From NCBI GenBank assembly GCA_963802745.1, contig CAWDKL010000009.1:1-64000 (forward strand): a stretch of DNA of 64,000 bases, in the 5' to 3' direction. The position numbers and the translations under genes were made by a program. Positions 42,408 to 51,076 of the stretch are shown piece by piece (position 1 is the first letter of the stretch; each line of letters begins with the position of its first letter). The notes under the pieces were generated by a model. The model worked only from the letters and a program-made list of their open reading frames with translations. It did no database searches and had not been told where the DNA came from. Origin of the DNA: JAJPKK01 sp963802745. GTDB lineage: Bacteria; Pseudomonadota; Alphaproteobacteria; Rhizobiales; Xanthobacteraceae.

Positions 42408-42422
42408 AATGCGATTGCCCTG
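41961..42422 (+). mobile_element. ISAs1-family insertion sequence, 3' fragment
   Basis: Only the right end of the IS remains. It ends in GAAATGCGATTGCCCTG at 42406-42422, the expected terminal repeat orientation (an outer end reading CAGGGCAATCGC). The left part of the transposase and the left terminal repeat are missing. Exactly bordered by the two copies of the 0.5-kb repeat. Confidence 0.75.
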
Positions 42423-42426
42423 CGGC

Positions 42427-42922
42427 TGGAACGCTCCTTTGCGCTGATCTTTCGGCCGCCGCCGTCTGAACGGCGGTCCGGTGCATTTTCGCAATCGCCG
42501 CGCTGGGGCAAGCGCCGGCGGTTAAAACGGCGCCGCAACGGTCGGGTGTGGTACGATGCCGCCCCCTCGCGGCTAACGGCGCAGGGACAGAATGCCACTG
42601 CGCCAAAGGATCAATAACACGTGCGATAAAGACGGCCGCGAAGGGCGATGACGCCGACGTGCGGGCATTCCCCGTGATGATAAATGGGCGGCTCAATTCC
42701 GTTCCACGTCGGCAGATGATCATACACCGGCGCTTCGTCGCCGAGGGGCCAACATGCGATGCCGGGCGCGCAACTTTGGAATTGATACTTGCGAGGGACG
42801 CCACCTGACGAGGACCCGGCCCACGCCGGTATCGTTGCCATCAATATGATACCTATCGTTGCTGCTTGTCTGATCATGCGACGCTCCTACTGTTGTGCCC
42901 GCGTGATTGACCAACAAGCGTT
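42427..42922. repeat. 0.5-kb direct repeat, copy 2
   Basis: Second copy of 41463-41960, starting four bases after the IS end and diverging after CAAGCGTT into unrelated DNA. Confidence 0.92.
42611..42877 (-). CDS. small exported protein, copy 2
   Basis: 88 residues, identical to the protein of 41649-41915 except Ile for Met in the signal peptide. Same GGAG site before ATG 42877. Signal peptide and Cys/His-rich mature part as in copy 1. Differences between the DNA copies are mostly silent or outside the gene. Confidence 0.6.
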   Translation of the reverse strand: MIRQAATIGIILMATIPAWAGSSSGGVPRKYQFQSCAPGIACWPLGDEAPVYDHLPTWNGIEPPIYHHGECPHVGVIALRGRLYRTCY

Positions 42923-43467
42923 TCCCTCATTTCGTTTCCTGATATGTTCGCCCGCCGGCTGTGGCGTACGACCACAGGCTTATGAAAATGCAGGGCGGGC
43001 CTCATCTCGGCTGCCGGCTATCCACAGCGGTCGCAACTCCTGCGACAAAACTTCTGATGTAACAACGCTTGGCTCAAGCAAGCCGGGCAGCGCGTAGGGC
43101 GCAATAAGCGAAGCGCATTGCGCCGCTCGAACGCAATCATGCGGCCGAAGCGAACGCCGGGGCATGGCGAGTATCACAGGTGTGGCCTGGGGCGGCGCAA
43201 TGCGCTTCCCTTATTGCGCTAGCGTCAGCGACGCCAGCCTCGCGCCGTAAGGTATAAGGCGGCGCCAATTTGCGGTGGATGGTCACCCGAACCATGCCGG
43301 CGGCCGCATGACGCCGGATCGCTTTTCCCCGATCGGGTGCGAACCTTGTCCGGGAGCAAAACCGCTATCGCCACCGGTTGCGATCATGCGACAATTGCGG
43401 CCGTAACAACACTGGCCCGGTCGGGCTTTGCGCACCAACTCGCGGTCTGCAAACACGGAGGAACGTA
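42923..43467. other. intergenic region with REP-type palindrome
   Basis: No gene. Besides the inverted repeat at 43096-43220 nothing stands out; the promoter of the quinoprotein gene is presumably in the last 150 bases. Confidence 0.5.
43096..43220. repeat. long imperfect inverted repeat (REP/BIME-like)
   Basis: Arm GGGCGCAATAAGCGAAGCGC with CATTGCGCCGC (43096-43125) pairs with 43192-43220 with one or two mismatches; the arms enclose about 66 bases. Typical GCGAAGCGC-bearing intergenic palindrome. Confidence 0.7.
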
Positions 43468-45207
43468 ATGTTGGTCAAAACATATCGCCTGCCCGCCACC
43501 GCGCTGGCGGCGCTGTTGCTCGCCGGCACGGCGGCGCCGGCGCAGTCGCCGAACATCTCGCCGGTCACCGACGCCATGCTGCGCAATCCGCCGCCGGCGG
43601 ACTGGCTGATGTGGCGGCGCACTTTCGACGGCTACGGCTATAGCCCGCTCAATCAGATCAACAAGGACAACGTCAAGAACCTGCAGGTCGCCTGGACCTG
43701 GTCGCTGGTTCCGGGCGCCACCGAGACGACGCCGATCGTGCATGACGGCGTGCTCTATATTTTCAACTACGCCAATGTGGTTCAGGCGCTCAATGCCGCC
43801 ACCGGCGACCTGATCTGGGAATACAAGCGCGAACTCCCCGAGCAGCTGCTCGCCAACACGCAAAACCTGTCCTCGCGCAATCTCGCGATCTACCAAGACA
43901 CCATTATCGCCGCGACCTCGGACGCCCATCTGGTGGCGCTCGACGCCAAGTCCGGCAAGGTGGTGTGGGACCATGCCACCGCCGACTGGACCAAGGGCTG
44001 GCGCTATACGGGCGGCCCGTTCGTCGTCAACGGCAAGATCATCCAGGGCATGACCGGCTGCGGCAATGCCGAGCCCGGCGGCTGCTTCATCACCGGCCAC
44101 GATGCCAAGACCGGCGCCGAAGTGTGGCGCGTCAACACCATCGCGCACCCGGGCGACCCGAATTTCGACACCTGGAACGGGCTGCCGCTCGAGAGCCGGT
44201 TCGGCGCCTCGGCCTGGATCACCGGCAGCTACGATCCCGACCAGAACCTGATTTTCTACGGCACCGGCCAGCCCTATCCGTGGATAGCGGAAATGCGCGG
44301 CACCTCGCCGCAGAAGCCGGGCGCAAAATCGAATGCGCTGTATTCGGATTCGACGCTCGCCATCAATCCCGACACCGGTGCGATGAAATGGTACCATCAG
44401 CACCTCGAAAACGACACCTGGGACCTCGACTACGTCTACGAGCGGATGCTGGTCGATCTGCCGGTCAACGGCGAAACCCGCAAGGCGGTGATCACCGCCG
44501 GCAAGCTCGGCATCGTCGAGGCGCTCGACCGCACCAACGGCCAGTGGCTTTGGCACAAGGAAACCGTGCCGCAGAACGTGGTGGCGGCGATCGATCCGAA
44601 AACCGGCGAGAAGACCATCAACGTCGCCGCGATCCCGCATATCGGCCGAACCACGGTGAATTGCCCGTCCGACCCCGGCGGGCGCGGCTGGCCGGCTACC
44701 GCCTACAACCCGGTGAGCGGCACGCTTTACATGCCGCTCAACGAATACTGCGCCAACACCACGCCCTCGCCGCTCGATCCCGGCCAGGCCTATACGGGCG
44801 GCGGACGGGCGATCTTTGCGCGCACCAAGGTGCCCAATAGCGACGGCAATATCGGCCGCGTCGATGCGATCAAGCTTAGCGATCGCTCGCAAGTGTGGTC
44901 ATACCGCAACCGGGTGCCGAACACCAGCGCGGTGCTGCCGACCGGCGGCGGGCTGGTGTTCTCCGGCGACATCGACCGCTATTTCAAGGCGCTCGACGAC
45001 GCAACCGGCAAGGTGCTGTGGCAGGTTCGCACCAACAACATGGTGAACTCCTTCCCCATCACCTACAGCGTCAACGGCAAGCAATATGTCGCCGTCGCTG
45101 CCGGCAGCGGCTCGGGCCTCGGCCGCTCGCTCGCGACGCTGGTCCCGGACGTGAAATACCCGGACGCCGGCTCGACGCTATGGGTATTTGCTTTGCCGGA
45201 TCGGTGA
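43468..45207 (+). CDS. PQQ-dependent alcohol dehydrogenase, lanthanide-type active site
   Basis: Periplasmic quinoprotein, 579 residues. ATG 43468 follows GGAGGAACGTA. Signal peptide (LPATALAALLLAGTAAP, cut near APAQ). Propeller blades: NAATGDLIWEYKRELPE, DAKSGKVVWDHATADW, DATGKVLWQVRT. The catalytic segment ENDTWDLDYV gives Asp 319 and Asp 321; an Asp two positions after the catalytic Asp is the hallmark of XoxF/ExaF/PedH-type lanthanide enzymes. The adjacent Cys pair of classical methanol dehydrogenase is not obvious (TGCGNAEPGGC instead). No cytochrome gene is next to it. Alcohol substrate cannot be predicted. Confidence 0.9.
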   Translation: MLVKTYRLPATALAALLLAGTAAPAQSPNISPVTDAMLRNPPPADWLMWRRTFDGYGYSPLNQINKDNVKNLQVAWTWSLVPGATETTPIVHDGVLYIFNYANVVQALNAATGDLIWEYKRELPEQLLANTQNLSSRNLAIYQDTIIAATSDAHLVALDAKSGKVVWDHATADWTKGWRYTGGPFVVNGKIIQGMTGCGNAEPGGCFITGHDAKTGAEVWRVNTIAHPGDPNFDTWNGLPLESRFGASAWITGSYDPDQNLIFYGTGQPYPWIAEMRGTSPQKPGAKSNALYSDSTLAINPDTGAMKWYHQHLENDTWDLDYVYERMLVDLPVNGETRKAVITAGKLGIVEALDRTNGQWLWHKETVPQNVVAAIDPKTGEKTINVAAIPHIGRTTVNCPSDPGGRGWPATAYNPVSGTLYMPLNEYCANTTPSPLDPGQAYTGGGRAIFARTKVPNSDGNIGRVDAIKLSDRSQVWSYRNRVPNTSAVLPTGGGLVFSGDIDRYFKALDDATGKVLWQVRTNNMVNSFPITYSVNGKQYVAVAAGSGSGLGRSLATLVPDVKYPDAGSTLWVFALPDR

Positions 45208-45427
45208 GGAGTCCAAAGGGATCGGCCGCCCGCGTGGCCGATCCCACCTTATACAAGTGCGCGCAAGAGCAGCGCGAGTTTGCGGAGCACGGAGGTCGCT
45301 CACGAGAGAGCGATGGAAATCTCCATCGTCTTCAGCATGTCGCCTATGTCGATCGGCCGTACGTGGATTTATTCAAATTCAAATAAATTCACCGCTGAAT
45401 ACATCCGTTGGCGAATTTATCGAAAAA

Positions 45428-46414
45428 CTACTGCGCCGCGAGTCCCGCGGCCCGAACCACTTCCCCGGCCCGCGCCCGGTCCTCCTTGAGGAAGCGGCCG
45501 AACGCCTCCGGCGTGTCGAACACCGGCTCCAGGCCCATATCGACGAGCCGCTTGCGGCGAAATTCCGGGTCGCGGCCGATGGCGGCGATCTGGTCGTACA
45601 GTCTTGCAACGATCGGCTGCGGCGTGCCGGGCGGGGCGACGATGCCGAAATAGACCTGCGTCATCGCGGCGGCGTAGCCGCGTTCGCGGATGGTCGGGAC
45701 GTCGGGGGCGAGCGGGGAGCGGTGCTCGCCGTCCACGGCCAGCGGGCGTACGGCGCCGGCGGCGACATGCGGCAGCCAGTTGCCGATGCCGAGGAACGCT
45801 ACCGGGGTGGTCCCCGACAGCATGCCGGTGACGGCATCGCCGCCGCCCTTGAACGGCACTTTGACCATATCGGCGCCGGTCCGGCCCCGCCACCAGTCCA
45901 TGAACACCGACAGTGCATCGGACGGCACGGTGTAGCTCAGGGTGCCGGGCCTGGCTTTGGAGAGCGTCGCGAGTTCGTCGAGGGTTTTCACGCCGAGCGC
46001 GGTGCTGACCACCAGCATCTGGGTGTTGAAGAACGGATTGGTGATCGGCGCAAAACGCTCGGGATCGTAGGGCAGCTTCTTGTAAAGCCACTGGTTGTAG
46101 GTGAGCGTCGAACTCGGCAGGTTGCAGATGGTCGCGCCGTCGTTCGGCGCCTCCGCGCAGGCGCGCCCGCCGATATTCATGCCGCCGCCGGTGCGGTTCT
46201 CCACCACGACCGGGCGGCCGTAGCGGCGGTGATATTCGTCGCCGAGCACGCGCATAAACACATCCGCCGTGCCGCCGACGCCGGTGGCGACGATCACCCG
46301 CAGCGGCCGAGTGTCCTGCGCGGCAGCGGGGGCCGGTGGTAGGGCAAACGCGAAGGCCCCCAGCATCGCGGGGAGCAGCCGCATGCAATTGGCGATCATC
46401 GCACCATTCCTCAC
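45428..46414 (-). CDS. Bug/TctC family periplasmic solute-binding protein
   Basis: Tripartite tricarboxylate-type binding protein, 328 residues. Signal region MRLLPAMLGAFAFALPPA, then RVIVATGVGGTADVFMR, VVENRTGGGMNIGGRAC and APDVPTIRERGY. More divergent from the other three copies in the window (its middle VKVPFKGGGDAV replaces HVPYRGG). ATG 46414 overlaps the stop of the amidohydrolase gene upstream (ATGA), so the two form an operon; the ligand may be a substrate or precursor for that enzyme (inference). No TctAB. Confidence 0.87.
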   Translation of the reverse strand: MRNGAMIANCMRLLPAMLGAFAFALPPAPAAAQDTRPLRVIVATGVGGTADVFMRVLGDEYHRRYGRPVVVENRTGGGMNIGGRACAEAPNDGATICNLPSSTLTYNQWLYKKLPYDPERFAPITNPFFNTQMLVVSTALGVKTLDELATLSKARPGTLSYTVPSDALSVFMDWWRGRTGADMVKVPFKGGGDAVTGMLSGTTPVAFLGIGNWLPHVAAGAVRPLAVDGEHRSPLAPDVPTIRERGYAAAMTQVYFGIVAPPGTPQPIVARLYDQIAAIGRDPEFRRKRLVDMGLEPVFDTPEAFGRFLKEDRARAGEVVRAAGLAAQ

Positions 46415-47364
46415 GCGGCCTTTTCATCCGCGACCGGCAGCTTCAAGAGCCGCGCCGCGTTGCGCCAAAACACGGCATCGCGCTGGGGCGGCGGCAGGGC
46501 GAGGTCCTCGATCAGCTTGATGGCGCGGGGTTTGAGCACCGTGAGCGGCGGCGCGTCGCTGCCGTAGAGCACATGGTCGGCGCCGACGGTGTCGAGCACC
46601 AGGCGCGCCGCCGGGGCGTGATAGGTGACGCTGTCGAAATACATTTTGCGCAGATAATGACTCGGCGGATGCTTGATTTTCATCGGCGCGTAGCTCCCTA
46701 AGAAAAACGCTTCGTCCTGCAGTTCGTACGCATAGTCGAGCCGGCCGATCACCTCGCAGATGCCGCCGCCGCCGTGGGAGCCGACGATTTTCGCGCGCGG
46801 AAAATCTTCAAGAATCCCGCGCACGATCAGGCGCGACAGCGCCAGGCACAAATCTGCCGGCCGGCCGACGCTGGAGGCGAGGCGATACTCCTTCATCCGC
46901 TCCTCGCCGAAGCCCACATGGGGCGGATGGATCATCACCGGAATGTCGAGGTCCTGCGCAAGTTCCCAGAATCCGCGCGCCTCGTCGTCATCCGGATAAT
47001 GGCCCTTGTGGCTGGAATTGATCAGCACGCCCTTGAGGCCGAGTTGCCGGATCGCGCGCTCCAGTTCCTTCAGGTGTTCTGGGCTGCCGCACGGCGTCGC
47101 CATGGCGAGGCAATACAGCGTGCCCTTGTGGGTGTCTTGGATTTCGGCGGCGTAATCGCTCCACCGCGCGATGGCCTTGAGTTCGTCGGCCGCGGCTTTG
47201 CCGCGCAGATAGTGCGCAGCGTTGCTCACCACGCTGACGGCGAGGCCGGCCTGGTGATGCGCGGCGAGCACGTTTTCCACCGTCATCGGGCAGCGCCCGC
47301 CCCAGATCGGGCTCGCGGCCGCCTCCTCGGGCGGATACACATGGGTGTGCCATTCGATGATCAC
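46411..47364 (-). CDS. amidohydrolase family protein (ACMSD/Amidohydro_2-like)
   Basis: TIM-barrel metal-dependent hydrolase or decarboxylase, 317 residues. The N-terminal metal site is WHTHVYPPEE (His 6 and 8); further candidates are VMIHPPHVG, VGSHGGGGI and LYGSDAPP, the order seen in the 2-amino-3-carboxymuconate semialdehyde decarboxylase-like family, often acting on carboxylated aromatics. Coupled by ATGA to the downstream TctC-type binding protein, which suggests uptake and first processing of the same compound. Actual substrate unknown. Confidence 0.87.
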   Translation of the reverse strand: MIIEWHTHVYPPEEAAASPIWGGRCPMTVENVLAAHHQAGLAVSVVSNAAHYLRGKAAADELKAIARWSDYAAEIQDTHKGTLYCLAMATPCGSPEHLKELERAIRQLGLKGVLINSSHKGHYPDDDEARGFWELAQDLDIPVMIHPPHVGFGEERMKEYRLASSVGRPADLCLALSRLIVRGILEDFPRAKIVGSHGGGGICEVIGRLDYAYELQDEAFFLGSYAPMKIKHPPSHYLRKMYFDSVTYHAPAARLVLDTVGADHVLYGSDAPPLTVLKPRAIKLIEDLALPPPQRDAVFWRNAARLLKLPVADEKAA

Positions 47365-47606
47365 GTGCGCCCCTCCGCTGCGCCGGCGCGAGGGCCGGTC
47401 GGCTTATGACCATATCTGCTGCGCCGTTTCGGTGGAAGTTACCCGTCCGGACCGGTCCTGCGAGTCCGGCGCCGGCATCGCCACCCGCGATCTGGTGGCT
47501 TCGAAGGCCTCGGCCTCACCTATCGATCCATGGTTCGGTGCATGAACGGGGAAAACTCCGGATCGCGGCCGATGGCGCCAACGTCCCCGCGCGCTTGAAA
47601 CCCAGT

Positions 47607-48818
47607 CTACGCCCGCCCCAGCACCAGCACCGCGTTGAGGCCGCCGAACGCGAACGAGTTCGACATGGCGTGGCGGATGGGCGCCTGCCGGGCCACGTTG
47701 GGGACAAAATCGAGCCCGCCGCAGTCCGGGTCCGGTTCCTCGAAATTCGCGGTCGGCGGAATCGTCTGATTCGCCACCGCCAGCGCGGTCGCGACCAGTT
47801 CGAGCGCGCCGGCGGCGCCGAGGCTATGGCCGAGCACGGCCTTGCTGGAGGATATCGCCAGGCGATCCGCGTGCGCCGCGAACACCCGGCGCAGCGCATC
47901 GGCCTCGGTCTTGTCGTTGAGCATGGTGCCGGTGCCATGGGCGTTCACATAGTCGATGCCGTCGGGCGGAAGGCTCGCATCCGCGAGTGCCCCCGCCATG
48001 GCCCGCGCTGCACCGGCCGCATCCGCCGCGACCAAATCACCCGCATCCGCGCTCATGCCGAACCCGCAGAGTTCCGCGTAGATGCGGGCGCCGCGCTTGA
48101 CTGCATCGTCGCGCCGTTCCAGCACGAACATGGCGGCGCCTTCGCCGAGCACGATGCCGGAGCGGGTGCGCGAGAACGGCCGGCACGCATCCGCGGTCAA
48201 CACCCGCAGGCCTTCCCAGCCCTTGATGGTGCCGACCGTGAGGCACGCCTCGGTCCCGCCCGTCATCGCGAACCGGATCTGTCCGCTGCGCAGCATGTGG
48301 AAGGCCTGCCCGATCGCGTGCGTCGCCGAAGCGCAGGCGCTGGTCACCGTCCAGGCCGGCCCCTTCAGCCCGAGGTCGATCGACACCTGGCTGCCGGCCG
48401 CACTGGCCATCAGGCGCGGCACCGTCAGCGGGTGGAGCCGCGTCGCGTTCTGGCCATAGAGCCGGTAATAGGAATCGTCGAGCGTATTTTGCCCGCCGGC
48501 CCCGTTGCCGATGATGGTCGCGGTTTCGAGAACATTTTCCTCGGTCAACGTAAGGCCGGAATCCCGCAACGCCGCGCGCGCCGCATAAACGGCGAACTGC
48601 GACATGCGATCGAGCTGGCCGGCAAATTTCGCCTCGAAATGCGCCGCGGGATCGAAATCGTCGATCTGCGCGGCGATGCGGGTGGAAAGCCGCTCGGTCG
48701 GCACGATGGTCAGCGCCCGCACGCCGCTGCGCGGCGCGATCAGCGCCGACCAGAACGGTGCGAGCGCGTGTCCGACCGGCGAGGCTAGCCCAATGCCGGT
48801 GATGACGACACGGTTCAT
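47607..48818 (-). CDS. beta-ketoacyl-ACP synthase (FabF/KAS II-like)
   Basis: Condensing enzyme for fatty-acid-type chains, 403 residues. Catalytic Cys 162 (TSACASATHA), His 294 (NAHGTGT) and His 331 (VLGHSLGAAG) are all present. N-terminus RVVITGIGLASPVG and C-terminus NSFAFGGLNAVLVLGR are typical. The start overlaps the stop of a dedicated acyl carrier protein gene (ATGA), so the two work together in a special chain-building step rather than bulk synthesis (inference); a NodE/NodF-like or lipid-modification role is possible. No dehydratase or reductase genes are near. Confidence 0.9.
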   Translation of the reverse strand: MNRVVITGIGLASPVGHALAPFWSALIAPRSGVRALTIVPTERLSTRIAAQIDDFDPAAHFEAKFAGQLDRMSQFAVYAARAALRDSGLTLTEENVLETATIIGNGAGGQNTLDDSYYRLYGQNATRLHPLTVPRLMASAAGSQVSIDLGLKGPAWTVTSACASATHAIGQAFHMLRSGQIRFAMTGGTEACLTVGTIKGWEGLRVLTADACRPFSRTRSGIVLGEGAAMFVLERRDDAVKRGARIYAELCGFGMSADAGDLVAADAAGAARAMAGALADASLPPDGIDYVNAHGTGTMLNDKTEADALRRVFAAHADRLAISSSKAVLGHSLGAAGALELVATALAVANQTIPPTANFEEPDPDCGGLDFVPNVARQAPIRHAMSNSFAFGGLNAVLVLGRA

Positions 48819-49099
48819 TGCGCCGCCTTGGCGTCCACCAAGGCTTTGACCGAGCGGCAGATGTCGCCGACGGTCGCGAAGTTCGACAAATCGGTTTCGG
48901 CTTGCTTGCCGGCACTGCCGCCCTGGTTCATTTTCAGACTGATATCGATATTGAATTTTTCCTCGAGGGCGAAAACGATCTCGATCACATCGAGCGACTC
49001 GGCACCAACGTCGGCAAGCAGCCGGTCGTCGGTCAACTCCTCGACCGGCAGCTTCAGCTCCTTGGCGATCACATTCTTCACTTCATCGGCAACTTCCAT
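48815..49099 (-). CDS. acyl carrier protein
   Basis: 94 residues from ATG 49099 (MEVADEVKNVIAKELKL). The phosphopantetheine Ser is residue 35 in GAESLDVIEI; the usual D-S-L is E-S-L here. The middle NQGGSAGKQAETDL is an insertion relative to the common ACP, before helix IV (TVGDICRSVKALV). Coupled to the ketosynthase gene downstream. The sequence does not resemble AcpXL closely. A specialised ACP is likely. Confidence 0.88.
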   Translation of the reverse strand: MEVADEVKNVIAKELKLPVEELTDDRLLADVGAESLDVIEIVFALEEKFNIDISLKMNQGGSAGKQAETDLSNFATVGDICRSVKALVDAKAAQ

Positions 49100-49424
49100 C
49101 AGCGCTTTCCCTCCGAGCCGGCTCTCGCGTTCGATCTTTCCCGCATCGGCGTCATGGTACGCCATGGGCGGTTGAAGTCCCTGTGGATACAGGTGCAGCG
49201 AAGCGACGGCCGCGAGCGCTTGACCCGTGGGGGCTTCTTCGTGCGGATGAGGCCTGATTCGCCATCGGCCCTGTCCCTGCCACTATGCGACATTTCCACG
49301 AAGCCACCAATGCTCAAAGAAGCCACCAATGCTCAAAACGGCGTTCAGATCGTCGGCGGGGCCGGCGGAGACAGCAGGGGCCGTTCCGGCGATTCCGATG
49401 CACCGCAGCCACCCCACGTCGTCG
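49100..49424. other. intergenic region
   Basis: No gene beyond short frames. Contains a 19-bp tandem duplication at 49300-49337. Confidence 0.45.
49300..49337. repeat. 19-bp tandem duplication
   Basis: GAAGCCACCAATGCTCAAA occurs twice without spacer. It is outside any confident gene. Confidence 0.8.
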
Positions 49425-49793
49425 TTATGCTGGGCGGAACCCGAATGGCACCCGATCCACGGCATTCGCGTCGCCGGCTTCGGGCGGAAGCTCCGTCAGC
49501 AATTCGACCGACACCAGGGTCTCCGGCGAATCCCGCCCTGGCTCGAACAGCCGCCGCCATTCCGCGTTGGCGGACTCGAAGGCGGTGCGCGCCCCGTAGG
49601 CCGCCATGTCGGCATATTCGATCATCAGGATCACGGCATGTCCCGGCCCCGGCACGGTCGAGCGGAACATCCGGATCGACGTCGGCATGGCATCGCTGGC
49701 GAACTTCGGATCGGCCGCTTGCGCGAGCTTCTGCATGAAATCCGCGAGCCTCCCCGGCTTGATGTCGTATTTGAAGACCGCGATCACGGGCAT
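49425..49793 (-). CDS. hypothetical protein, probable dimeric alpha/beta-barrel (NIPSNAP/EthD-like) fold
   Basis: 122 residues from ATG 49793 (MPVIAVFKYDIKPGRLADFM). The pattern beta strand - KPGR - helix - HAVILMIEYADMAAYGART - helix (NAEWRRLF) is that of ferredoxin-like dimeric alpha/beta barrels. An ATG at 49808 would add five residues. No signal peptide. Function unknown. It stands between the ACP pair and a VOC gene, same strand, with gaps over 150 bases. Confidence 0.6.
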   Translation of the reverse strand: MPVIAVFKYDIKPGRLADFMQKLAQAADPKFASDAMPTSIRMFRSTVPGPGHAVILMIEYADMAAYGARTAFESANAEWRRLFEPGRDSPETLVSVELLTELPPEAGDANAVDRVPFGFRPA

Positions 49794-49973
49794 TGAAGCG
49801 CCACCCACCGAGGATTCATGTTAAGCGATGCGCGTTGCATAGAGAGCAATTCTTCTAATCTTTCACCATCATTGAGCCCCTCAATCGCGTTCGCAGCGCA
49901 CCGTGAGGCGGGTCTTGGTGGTGGAAGCGATCAGGTTGACGATCGTCCTTCGGCTGGTCAGCGGCGTTCCGGC

Positions 49974-50363
49974 TCATTGGTACGACATGAATTCCAAGAG
50001 CGACCCGTCGGGGTCGCGGAAATAGACGCTCGTGCCTTCCCCCCTGGCGCCGTTGCGCTTCACCGGCCCGAGTTCGACCGCGACCCCATGGCGCGCCAGA
50101 TGCGCCACGGCATCGGCGATCGGCCCCTTCCATTCAAAGCAGATATCGCTGTTGCCGGGCTGGACCGGAAGCCGCGCAACGATCATGCCGCTCATGCCCG
50201 GCCCGTGCAGGTTCAGCTGGGTGTCGCCGAAGCGATACGCAAAGAACGCACCGCGCGGCACCACCTCGGCACCGAGAACATCACGATAGAACGCGTTGGA
50301 GCGCTCCCAATCGGAGACATGGACCACGCAATGGTCGAACTTGATCGGCAGCGTCATGCGCAT
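49974..50363 (-). CDS. VOC superfamily (glyoxalase/dioxygenase-like) protein
   Basis: Single vicinal-oxygen-chelate module pair, 129 residues. Metal-site candidates are His in IKFDHCVVHVSD, His in QLNLHGPG and Glu in SLLEFMSY; YFRDPDGSLLEF is the classic closing motif. ATG 50363 or the ATG at 50357 two codons later. Could be a glyoxalase, dioxygenase or resistance protein; nothing nearby decides. It lies 26 bases downstream of smpB on the same strand. Confidence 0.87.
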   Translation of the reverse strand: MRMTLPIKFDHCVVHVSDWERSNAFYRDVLGAEVVPRGAFFAYRFGDTQLNLHGPGMSGMIVARLPVQPGNSDICFEWKGPIADAVAHLARHGVAVELGPVKRNGARGEGTSVYFRDPDGSLLEFMSYQ

Positions 50364-50388
50364 TCTCCGCGGCGGGCGTCACCCAAAT

Positions 50389-50862
50389 CTATCCCTTGAG
50401 GCGCATCAGCCGGCTTTTTTCACGGTTCCAGTCGCGCTTTTTCTCGGTCTCGCGCTTGTCGTGCAGCTTCTTGCCGCGGCCGATCGCAATGTCGATCTTG
50501 GCGCGGCCCTTTTCGTTGAAAAATAGCCGCAGCGGCACGATCGTCATGCCCTCGCGCTCGACCGCGATGGCGAATTTGTGAATCTGGCGCTTGTGCAGCA
50601 GCAGCTTGCGCGGGCGCTTTGGCGAGTGGTTGAAGACGTTCGCCTGCAGGTATTCAGGGATGTTGGCATTGACGAGCCAGATTTCCCCGCCCTTGGCATC
50701 CGCATAGGATTCCGCGATGGTGGCGCGGCCGTTGCGCAGCGACTTCACCTCGGTGCCGGTCAGCGCAATGCCGGCCTCGACCACTTCGCCGATCTCGTAG
50801 TTGAAGCGGGCCTTGCGATTATCGGCCACCACCTTGTGGGGCCGTTCTTTTTTTTCCGCCAT
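50389..50862 (-). CDS. smpB: SsrA-binding protein SmpB
   Basis: tmRNA-binding protein of trans-translation, which frees stalled ribosomes. 157 residues. Core blocks: VVADNRKARFNYEIGEVVEAG, ALTGTEVKSLRNGRATIAES, KRPRKLLLHKRQIHK and VPLRLFFNEKGRAK; the basic tail GRGKKLHDKRETEKKRDWNR is complete. ATG 50862. In many alphaproteobacteria dapA lies upstream; here a ycgN-type gene is divergent instead. No ssrA gene is seen in the window. Confidence 0.97.
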   Translation of the reverse strand: MAEKKERPHKVVADNRKARFNYEIGEVVEAGIALTGTEVKSLRNGRATIAESYADAKGGEIWLVNANIPEYLQANVFNHSPKRPRKLLLHKRQIHKFAIAVEREGMTIVPLRLFFNEKGRAKIDIAIGRGKKLHDKRETEKKRDWNREKSRLMRLKG

Positions 50863-50998
50863 TGTCGATCCTGTCGGTTGGGCGGGTGCGCCCTGCCGAT
50901 CCTACGCCATTTAGAGAGCACAGCGCGCGCGCACAAGCCCGCGGCCGCAGAGCGGTGTAACGGCAAGGCTCACGGGCTGCTGCCAGCATAAGTCAACG

Positions 50999-51023
50999 CG
51001 CCGCCTTGCGCCGCAAGGCGGCG
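50999..51023. repeat. 12-bp near-perfect palindrome (REP-like)
   Basis: CGCCGCCTTGCG and CGCAAGGCGGCG face each other around one base, between smpB and ycgN. Too little T follows for a terminator. Confidence 0.6.
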
Positions 51024-51076
51024 CACCCTATTGCGAGTCATGCCGGTCCCGGCATCCGGCCTTGGAGCTATCATTG

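Noticed and set aside
43384..44892. 502-codon reverse frame
   Set aside because: Shadow of the quinoprotein gene, which has a ribosome binding site, signal peptide and family motifs on the other strand.
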